DNA of 64,000 nt from the NCBI GenBank assembly GCA_964030785.1, contig OZ034971.1, forward strand, positions 15,941,400-16,005,399, written 5' to 3'. Positions 56,601 through 64,000 of this stretch are shown here, piece after piece. Source of the DNA: Siderastrea siderea. Taxonomy: Eukaryota; Cnidaria; Anthozoa; Scleractinia; Rhizangiidae. Position 1 is the first letter of the stretch; each line of letters opens with the position of its first letter. The notes below the pieces were generated by a model. That model ran no database searches. It was not told the origin of the DNA and saw only the letters and a program-made list of their open reading frames with translations. The translations under genes and the position numbers were made by a program.

Positions 56601-56924
56601 TTCTTGTACGGTAGGGACTTCGGCCTGACTTTTATCTGCCAGGCATACAAACTTTCGTGTCACGGTTTTCTCCTTCTTCTTCGCCGAGCTGCCACGTCGC
56701 CTTTTGACAGTGGAGAAGTTTGTAGTTGATGGCCTCTTGCCGTAAACGTTCGGGAAAAGCCGCTCCATTTCTGTTTTGAAACTAGTGCCAGCGCCCTGGT
56801 TCGTAGTGGAAGGAATTGATTTAGCTGTTGAGGTTTCTCCTTCATCAGGGCTAGCAAGCCCTTCGATTACCTTAACGGCTTTTGAAAGCAGATCCTTTAC
56901 CACGAAAACGTTCTTCTCCGCCAT
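53697..56924 (-). CDS. Transposon-borne RING-HECT E3 ubiquitin ligase (3 exons)
   Basis: Predicted join on minus: 56924-56235, 55708-55509, 55164-53697. That is 786 codons including the stop, so 785 aa. Splice sites are GAG|GTAAGA, TTTTCCAG|AAC, CCAA|GTAAGC and CCTCGCAG|TGA, and phases fit throughout. Exon 1 has a basic NLS-like stretch (KRRRGSSAKKKEK) and an FPKLSDVGGLELMY region seen in G2E3-like transposon proteins. A C2HC finger (C-x2-C-x11-H-x3-C, residues 213-232) is completed only after splicing. A RING-like finger (CKIC … CCSDVFHSACLEEW … CPVC) follows from residue 244. A C-terminal HECT domain (about 428-785) keeps the catalytic Cys752 in PKANTCVPMLHLP. The gene would transfer ubiquitin; the target is unknown. 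Confidence 0.88.
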
Positions 56925-57029
56925 GTCATGTCAACCTATTTACTGTGCCGTGACTACTGGAGCTGCTGCCGAGCTGCTGCGATTTTCATTGGTCGAGACG
57001 AAAAAAGGCGGGAACAGTGCTAATAATGA

Positions 57030-57316
57030 AAATCAATGCCTAATAATGCAACAAGGTGACTAATAATAAAAAATAATTCCAAACAATAATAAACTGGTGC
57101 CTAATAATAAAACATTGTGCCTAATAATAAAACATTGTGCCTAATAATAATAAACTGGTGCCTAATAATAAAACATTGTGCCTAATAATAATAAACTGGT
57201 GCCTACTAATAAAACATTGTGCCTAATAATAATAAACTGGTGCCTAATAATAAAACATTGTGCCTAATAATAGTAAACTGGTGCCTAATAATAACACACT
57301 AGTGCCTAATAAGAAT
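57030..57316 (-). repeat. Right subterminal repeat array
   Basis: Mirror of the left array: alternating CTGGTGCCTAATAATA and CATTGTGCCTAATAATA units, with some single-unit slips and a few substitutions. Confidence 0.9.
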
Positions 57317-57350
57317 AAAACAATAATTTTGGCGGTAATGGCACCCCATA
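57317..57350 (-). repeat. Right terminal inverted repeat
   Basis: 34 bases ending GGCGGTAATGGCACCCCATA, the exact inverse of the left end. Confidence 0.9.
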
Positions 57351-57356
57351 CGCAGT
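57351..57356. repeat. Right target-site duplication CGCAGT
   Basis: Matches 50178-50183. The pre-insertion site would read …AAAGACCCGCAGTTTACTTG. Confidence 0.85.
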
Positions 57357-58485
57357 TTACTTGAGTGAAATCAACATCACCAATTAAAATAAAGGTCAAC
57401 AGTCAGCCGACGAGATAGAAGGGGAAAAATCATGGCAAGGAAAAGCTGTACATGCTGATGATGTTGTCTGAGAAAAGTGAAACTCACTGACCTTTGTCTC
57501 ACACGTTGAATGCTTGGGCAACTACAAAACTCGTCGAAGGACTGATTCCCGGTGGAGAAGAAACCCATTTGGTGGCTTCCATCGCGGCATTACTGATTAA
57601 GCTGTGTAGACTACAAACGTTATGAAAGTCTTGAAAGCATTTAACCTGAGTGTTCATTCCTCAATTGTAGCTTTGTCCATAATATATAAGTTCATTCCCA
57701 GTACACTTTAGGCCCTTTAGTGTGGCTTGTTTAGTTGTGCAACAGTTTCTTGTATATCTTCCAAAACGCTCTAGCTCTTGCTTTAAACTTGAAAGAACCA
57801 TGTTGTTTTCCGTAGTAAAAAATAACATGTTTAACATTTCAATTTTCCCCTGTACATTCAACAAAAAGAAGCCATTTCCCACTTCTGTAAGTTTTGTGGA
57901 AAAGTTCTCGATTTTTTTGGGCTTACGCGCGCACCGCTCGCCGATGGTGTGATTGAATCAACCAATCACATTGCCCCATTAACACAACGGCGGGAGTCAA
58001 GGCGGGATTTTTTGGCGCGACTTTACGGTATCAGGTAAGCTCATGGCCGGCAAGCAGCGAAAAAAGTCAAATTCAGAACGACAACAAATTAGTCACAGGT
58101 ATCTGTCTTTAAAACCCTTGCCTAACTCTTCCGTAGTGGTTTATAAAGAAAGTTCAACAAAGAGATGACGGACATGACAAACGAAGTCCTCTGCATACAT
58201 CATTGGTAAGTGACAACAAATAGACGTCAGTGGTCTGATGAAATCAAATGACTTCACATGTAAAACAGCGTTTCTGATCGTTGTTATTTTGCTCGTTGCT
58301 GCTCGTTGCTGCTCGTTGTTATTTTGATCTCAAAAGCCGGTAAATTAATTTGTGAGCTGATTTATTTCAGATTCTTGCCGACCCTCGAAATAGATCGCTG
58401 GTCGCGCTTGTTTGAAACTATGGGTACAGGGTCAGGAGATTTGCACAAATACAATGGCAGTTGCAGCAGTGAAACCTGAGAGAAA
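57357..58485. other. Right flank; weak first-exon candidate
   Basis: No recognised gene. The plus strand at 58043-58098 reads MAGKQRKKSNSERQQISH and ends at CAG|GTATCT, which could be a first coding exon. No second exon was found before repeats begin. Confidence 0.3.
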
Positions 58486-58489
58486 TCTT

Positions 58490-58702
58490 ACCGATATCGA
58501 GATTCTATGAGATAAATCTCGCAAAGATCGAGACAGTCTCTGCGTTGCAACAGTAGAGATCGCGGCTATCCGCGAGATCGCGGCTATCCGCGCCGAGATT
58601 GTGACTATCTCGCCGCGAACTAGTTTGTCGCGGCGAGATCGTATTGCAACCTCACTTCTCGCTGGATATCTCGGCGCGATATTTTGAAATCGCGCCGAGA
58701 TC
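58490..58702. repeat. CpG-rich palindromic repeat patch
   Basis: Boxes such as CGCCGAGAT, ATCGCGGCTATCCGCG and CTCGCCGCGA in both orientations, the same type as 48342-48955 but more irregular. It abuts a LINE RT fragment with no spacer. Confidence 0.7.
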
Positions 58703-58704
58703 GC

Positions 58705-59795
58705 TGTATTTCTAGACTTCGCGAAAGCTTTTAATTCCGTTCCCCATGAACAGCTTTTACTCAAGGCTGACTACTAGTGAATTCGTAATAAGGCCAACAT
58801 CTGGCTTCGAAGCTTTCTAACTGGGCGTAGTCAACGAGTCGTGGTTAATGGTTCTGCTTCTTCGTGGTCGCCTGTAGTTTCCGAGGTGCCTCAGGGAACC
58901 GTTTTGGGTCCCATCCTCTTTTTGATGTTTATTAACCATCTACCTACCAATATTACATCTAGCATTAAGCTCTTCGCTGACGACTGTGTTCTTTACCGTT
59001 CGATTAACTCCATAGGCGATCATCTTGCTCTACAGCGAGACCTCGATCAACTAGAGAAGTGGACCTCGACATGGTAGATGAAATTTGCTCCCACAAAATG
59101 TTTTGTGATGTCCGTCACTTTGAAGAATTCTCCTTTCCAGTTTAGTTACTTCCTATAGCTATGTAATGCGCAGCTTGATGGTGCTTGACACCAAAAGTAC
59201 CTCGGCGTCTATATAACATGTACGTTAAGTTGGCAATTGCAGTGTGATGAAGCAAAAACAAAGGCCATGAGAGTCTTAGGGATCCTTCAAAGGAATCTCT
59301 CATCGTGCAGTCGAGCTGTTAAGGAACGCTCATATCTATCTTCAGTGCGTCCGATTGTTGAATACGCCACGGTTGCTTGGTCTCCACATACAAAGAAAGG
59401 TATCAACGGTATCGAATCCGTTCAACGCCGCGCAGCACGTATTGTTAACAATGATTACAGCCGCTATAGTAGCGTTTCATCAATGCTTACTTATTTGAAC
59501 TGGCCTTAACTGCAGTCAAGGCAGAGAATATGCGATCTCGGCATGTTCTATAAAATACATAGAGGTCAAGTCAACGTCTCCTTTCCCTATGACCTCATCT
59601 CCGCGCCTGCGTATGGCCGTACAAGGGCCAGTCACGACTTTAAGATCAGGCTCCCATCCTCTTCAGTTGACGCTTACAAACACTCTTGTTAGGTAAGATC
59701 AATCCCCTTATGGAGTACGTTGCCAGCTGACGTTGTTAGTTCTTTGTCGTACCCAGAATTCATCAGAAGAATGTCTACTAATCTAATTTAATATA
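58705..59795 (+). pseudogene. Non-LTR retrotransposon RT fragment
   Basis: Starts abruptly at VFLDFAKAFNSVPHEQLLLK, then SWSPVVSEVPQGTVLGPILF, IKLFADDCVLYRSINS (the catalytic FADD motif), DQLEKWTSTW and a stop. A shifted frame at 59237-59509 carries the RT thumb end (SYLSSVRPIVEYATVAWSPH, VQRRAARIVNNDYS). This order is typical of Jockey/CR1/RTE-like elements. The 5' half is missing and at least three stops or shifts occur. Confidence 0.75.
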
Positions 59796-61695
59796 ATAAT
59801 TTAATTTATATCGTTGTTTTCAAATTTTTTTTTCCGATACCATGTAACTGAGCGACCGCTGGCCGCTCCATTGCCGGATTAGCATTATTTGTAACGCTAG
59901 TGGCAATTACCATGATTAAAGAATGTCTTTCGAAACGAGTGACTTCACTTGCAGGAAATTGATTCTGGCTGACGGAGTTTTTTCCAGTCAACTCAGCGAC
60001 TGGAAAACACTTCGTTTTCGAACCTCTTTCCGTTTTTACGTATACAGCACTCCAATGGGTTCTTTTTGGCTGGGGATACAACTTTGACAGCTAGCTAAAC
60101 AGCCAGCTCTGTGATTGGACACATTTTGACAGGTAGCGCTGTAATTGGTTACTATAGACACGCGTCCGCTCTGCCTTATCTCGGCCAACGTGCGCGTGGG
60201 CGACTGGGTGTTCGAAGCATTGAACTTAGCTTTGGAGAATCAGAGTTCAAATGACCTCGGTTACAACGAGGGTTTAGTGAAGATTTAGTGAAGATTCCAG
60301 TGGGTCTGTCTTTAAAGACAAAGTTACGGCAGCTAAAGTTAATGCGATCAAGAACGCTTCACTTCAGTAAAAACCTCTATAAATTCAGCGTGTTTTCGTT
60401 CACTCCTCAGTTGAAATCTCCGTAGCAAGTCAGCCATTCTCACTGCTTAAAAGAAGATGACAATAAAGAAAAAAATCTCCACCTGGCGGACTTCTTGGTT
60501 AAATGTTTTTCACTCGGCGAACTTGTCCTGAAAACAAAGGCCAACTTCAAATGGATAGAAATGCGGGAACTATTTGCCAGGACAGAAGGAGTGTCAAAGA
60601 CTGTTCTCTGCAACATGGAAGAAGTTAAGCTTATACATGTTGACGTCTCACTGTCTTAGCCGCTTAAAACAGGTAGCTTAAACGTTTTGTCAGCTTGTAT
60701 AGCTTACTGAATGGTTTTCATTTTAAAACATACGAAACTTTCGCCATTCATAGACCAAATAAGCTTTTAAAAAATCCCTGCACTGTACTGCAGTTTATTT
60801 GGTTCGACAAGTGAGATGAAAAAAAAAATTGTGCGTGTTGTAAAGGAAAATCCATGAAACAGTTTCGCTAGGTGGAATATTTAAGAAGAAAAATTTTAAC
60901 ACATAAGCTTCCCTTTTTTCCTGAAACATCGCCAGATCTGTAGTGGCTGAGACGAATCCCCGCGTGTTGCGTGACACGGCTTGAGATTTCACAATTCACT
61001 ACGAAGGAAGATCAAAGGGCCTCTGCTCGCAGGGTACCTTTGGATCGAAGTTCATGTAAGATGTCCAAAACGTTTCTAATGTTGTTGAAGAAATATCTTT
61101 TGGAGAGAGTGTAATGCTTTTCCATCAGAACCGAATTTTCCCGAGTACAATGCGAAAAGTAGCGAATATTCTGACTGAAACGTATTTGCATATCGCATCA
61201 GACGGCTTGTTCTCGTATTTCAACTTGCAGTGAATGAAAGGAATGCCGAAGAGAAAAGAGAGCTCTCCCCCCCCCCCCCCCGTATTTTTTGTCGATGCAA
61301 GTCGTCGAATTTGGTTATGTGAACGGTCACTAACGTAGGAGAACGAAGCTAGATAGAACTACTGCCGTTGATATCTGAGAATACCTTTTCATAACCTGAA
61401 AATGCGACCAGCTACAAGTAATGCCTTGGGGTGTTCCGTTCGTGACTGGAAATGAATCCCTGAAAGATCGTTTATTATCAATCCAGAACATTTATTTAAA
61501 GGATTCAAAACGAGTTAGATTAAACTTCTTTCTACTGCGGAATTTCCAGCGCGTTTTCTTATTACAATGGTTTGTTTACGTTATCAGTTCATGATCAATT
61601 TGATTCCGAGTTTCACGGCGTGTTTAAAATGGTTGCATGATTGTTCGCCAAAACCAAGTCAAATCGTTGAACTGTCCGAGCAAAATGAATTTAAC
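59796..61695. other. Unannotated stretch
   Basis: About 1.9 kb without convincing genes. ORF-like runs on minus at 59806-60081 and 60795-60992 show no family features. A poly-C run is at 61265-61282. Confidence 0.4.
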
Positions 61696-61699
61696 TTTC

Positions 61700-62490
61700 G
61701 GATAATGGTTATCCGGAATACTTAAACCGGAATACTTAAACCCGGAATGCCGGAATACTTCAACTCTAATCTCTAAATGACTGATTTAATAATATGCACA
61801 AGATCGCTGAAAAGACGAACAATTAAGGTTAAGCCATGCTACATTATTAACATTACCTTCTGAATTCTCCTCACTATCCCCTGTTATTACTTGAAGCGAC
61901 ACAATGGCCTGACATTTGCCAACTGAGTTGTAAAACTGGTTAAGATTCAATACCTTACCTCTTTTTTCTCTGGGCTTTGGCTGGGACTAAAGGGAAGGGA
62001 ATAACAGTTTTTCACTTTGTAAATGATACTCTACACGCGTAAAGTTAAAGAGAGAAAATTTCAGCTACATACGCTTACCAGGAGCCCATTGCGCTTACCT
62101 TGCTGGAGAGTCCTCCATGTCGATGCCAGCGCGAAAAAGCGAAGGAATGAATAAATTATAATATTATTAAGTATGGTTGGCGGGAAAACGTTAGGCAGGG
62201 GGTTGGGGTGGGGATAGTGAGGAGAATTCGGAAGGTAACGTTAATAATGTAGCGTGGCTTAACCTTAATTGTTCGTCTTTTCGGCTATCTTGTGCACATT
62301 ATTAAATCGGTCATTTAGAGTTGAAGTATTCCGGCATTCCGGGCTTAAGTATTCCGGCGTTCCGGGTTTTAGTATTCCGGCATTCTGGATTTAAGTATTC
62401 CAGCGTTCCGGGATTAAGTATTCCGGTGTTCCAGGTTTAAGTATTCCGGCATTCCGGGGTTCCGGTGTTCCAGGTTTAAGTACACGCCCT
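61700..62490. mobile_element. Foldback MITE with about 21-bp subterminal repeats
   Basis: 61740-61880 and 62220-62350 are inverted copies (e.g. AATTAAGGTTAAGCCATGCT against AGCGTGGCTTAACCTTAATT). The outer edges are tandem units of TTAAGTATTCCGGCGTTCCG type: about seven on the right (62318-62480) and three on the left (61697-61765). No ORF. Confidence 0.75.
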
Positions 62491-63360
62491 CGTGTCGCGC
62501 TTTGTGGAAGGCAGAAAGAAAAGGAAAATATCATTCGTAAACGACTCACCGAAGTAAAACTAAATTTCTAAGGAGACTTCATAACTTCAAGAATTAACTT
62601 TCGTTGTTTTTATTCTACAACAAGCCTCATGAAGAGTTCTGTTTGGGTTTGAATTTTTTCTGTAATGGCGGCCGGTCAATCCAAATTCGTTTGGCGATTC
62701 TCTTTTCACCCACGGTCAGCAACTTGCGATTAATAGTGGTATTTTTCACTCCAGAAATAAAAAAAGCACTCCAGAAATAGATAGACACCTGGGTGGCCAA
62801 ACGGTGAAAAACTTGCGTCGATCAAAGTGAACGCAAGTCATCGCAAAAACGAAAACAGCTCTCTGCTTTTAATTAAATAGAGAACAGAAAAACTGTTAAC
62901 AGTTTTTACTAGAAACTTGATCAGCTTCTTTCATAATTTGAAGCATAACTAAAACTGGCATCAAAGAAAAACCCTTAACATGTGCAGTTATGTCCAACTT
63001 AATTAGTTCTGTTTCGAGAAATGCCACAGCTGTACACTATTGAGATATGGATGCACTTACAAATTAACGTTTGCTAATTGCCCAAAAAACTAGAGTTGCC
63101 CTTAGCTAATGCCTGAACTATTATTCCAAGTTAGCAAACCCCCTGGTACATCCATAAATAACAGTAGCATGTACTGAACGTTTACCATGTCCTAATTGTA
63201 TAAAATGCAACATTACTTATTGTAGAGAAAGGGAACAACTTGAAAGATACTGCTGCAGAGGTCTACCACCTTCCAAAGTCAAAATCTGACAACCACGTTC
63301 TAGACAAAATTTTGAATTTATCAACTGAGTTGAAGGAAAATTGGCCGCCATAAATAGATT
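62491..63360. other. Unannotated stretch with one dispersed repeat
   Basis: Contains the inverted partner (62732-62790) of the repeat at 48149-48206. Otherwise AT-rich with no recognised feature. Confidence 0.4.
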
Positions 63361-63362
63361 GA

Positions 63363-63398
63363 AAGCTGACATTTCGAGTGTTAGCCCTTCATCAGAGT
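63363..63398 (-). ncRNA. Hammerhead-like ribozyme motif of a Penelope element
   Basis: The minus strand reads CTGATGA (63395-63389), AGGGCTAACACT, then CGAAATGTCAGC. The CUGAUGA…GAAA core fits a minimal hammerhead as found in Penelope terminal regions. It lies just upstream of a Penelope GIY-YIG fragment, but on the opposite strand. Cleavage activity is not shown. Confidence 0.45.
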
Positions 63399-63504
63399 GA
63401 ATCAAGGAATTGTGGGTTGCACTTCGTTTATATGGAGAGTGGTGGAGCTACGCTATTGGTAGGAACATGCGGACAAATTAACAGGACCCAAGCAATCGAT
63501 TAAA

Positions 63505-63822
63505 AACGCTGATCACTTTACACGCACCTCTGCAAATGTTATCTATTGCAAAACGTGCACTTTACGCAAAAAGATATACATCGGTGAAACAGGGAGGAGA
63601 CTAGGCGACCTACGAAACGTTGAAAGAAATGACAAGGACCCATCCAAACCAGTTGCCCGACATTTCAATCTCGCTAATCATTCTAGCCAACACAGGACGA
63701 TCTATAGCCTTTCCCTACACCAGGGTAACACTGAAAGCCATAAAAATCTAGAACAAAAATTCATTTTTCAAATCGGCACACTTAATCCCCACGGTACCAA
63801 CGAACGCTTTCCATTCAACTAA
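63505..63822 (+). pseudogene. Penelope-like GIY-YIG C-terminal fragment
   Basis: Open from about 63505 to TAA at 63820-63822 with no ATG. Reads DHFTRTSANVIYCKTCTLRK, KIYIGETGRRLGDLRNVERN, VARHFNLANHSS, then NLEQKFIFQIGTLNPHGTNE RFPFN. VIYC…IYIGETGRRLGD is the GIY-YIG motif. A short deletion removes the usual FREHLRD after GD. RT is absent, so the copy is 5'-truncated. Confidence 0.8.
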
Positions 63823-63880
63823 TTTATTCTTATAAAAAATTTAAAAACATTCTCTGGTTAAAAATATTTGTCATTCGCCT

Positions 63881-63985
63881 GTATTGAATTACGAATCCTT
63901 ACTGCGCACGATTTGTTGCGTCATTAGCGCGCGCATGTCCAGGGAGTAATAGGTTTCCTATGACGCTAAAGGCTAATTTACACGC
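63881..63985. repeat. Dispersed repeat shared with 19930-20040
   Basis: CCTTACTGCGCACGATTTGT, GCGTCATTAGC and GTCCAGGGAGTAATAG match the copy at 19.9 kb in the same orientation. Confidence 0.7.
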
Positions 63986-64000
63986 TGCGATTTGTTGGAC

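Larger units (their letters stand above)
50184..57350. mobile_element. Complete 7.2-kb IS3EU-like DNA transposon with E3 ligase cargo
   Basis: The element spans 7,167 bases. Its ends are perfect 34-base inverted repeats starting TATGGGGTGCCATTACCGCC. They are followed on both sides by arrays of GGCACCAGT/GGCACAATG units, and a perfect 6-base duplication flanks the whole. Inside are two convergent genes: a D-D-E integrase-type transposase (50732-52120, plus) and a RING+HECT ubiquitin ligase (53697-56924, minus). A TAT…ATA terminus with 6-base duplications is what I recall for the IS3EU superfamily; Ginger-type integrase transposons are the alternative. Intact ends and intact coding suggest recent activity. 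Confidence 0.9.

Overview
The window looks like nuclear DNA of an anthozoan cnidarian, most likely a stony coral. It is AT-rich, gene-poor and intron-rich. It is packed with Penelope-like elements (PLEs), non-LTR and Ty3/Gypsy remnants, foldback MITEs and minisatellites. No bacterial operon structure, CRISPR array or virus was seen. The organism call is inference from repeat style and from the one clear metazoan gene.

Host gene (about 0.1-33 kb, minus strand). Short exons with good splice signals and matching phases spell out coiled-coil segments that match my memory of the centrosomal protein CEP70. The first recognised exon is at 32.8 kb and the gene runs off the left edge. Two giant 27-bp minisatellites lie in its introns (6.0-7.3 kb and 26.4-31.1 kb). 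The introns also hold a decayed transposase-like gene, tRNA-derived SINE-like copies, a Ty3/Gypsy remnant, TTA-flanked MITEs and a TTAA-flanked 2.5-kb foldback.

Repeat belt (33-50 kb). Here lie a long foldback with 5S-rRNA-derived sequence at its centre, palindromic MITEs, and a 1.2-kb TIR element holding an unrecognised 162-codon ORF. There is also a nest of Penelope-like elements (GIY-YIG plus RT), one split by a 5'-truncated non-LTR element, and a CpG-rich palindromic 58-bp satellite.

Main discovery (50184-57350). This is a complete 7,167-bp DNA transposon. It has 34-bp perfect terminal inverted repeats, a perfect 6-bp target-site duplication (CGCAGT) and mirrored subterminal arrays of about 41-bp repeats. 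It carries two convergent genes. One is an uninterrupted 462-aa integrase-type D-D-E transposase; the other is a three-exon, 785-aa E3 ubiquitin ligase with a C2HC finger, a RING-like finger and a HECT domain that keeps its catalytic cysteine. The TAT...ATA termini and 6-bp duplication fit the IS3EU superfamily as I remember it. A transposon with its own RING+HECT ligase is the system most worth following up.

Right end (57-64 kb). This holds a second CpG-palindrome patch fused to a LINE RT fragment, a foldback MITE with about 21-bp subterminal repeats, and the GIY-YIG end of another Penelope-like element. Nothing else recognisable as a host gene was found there.
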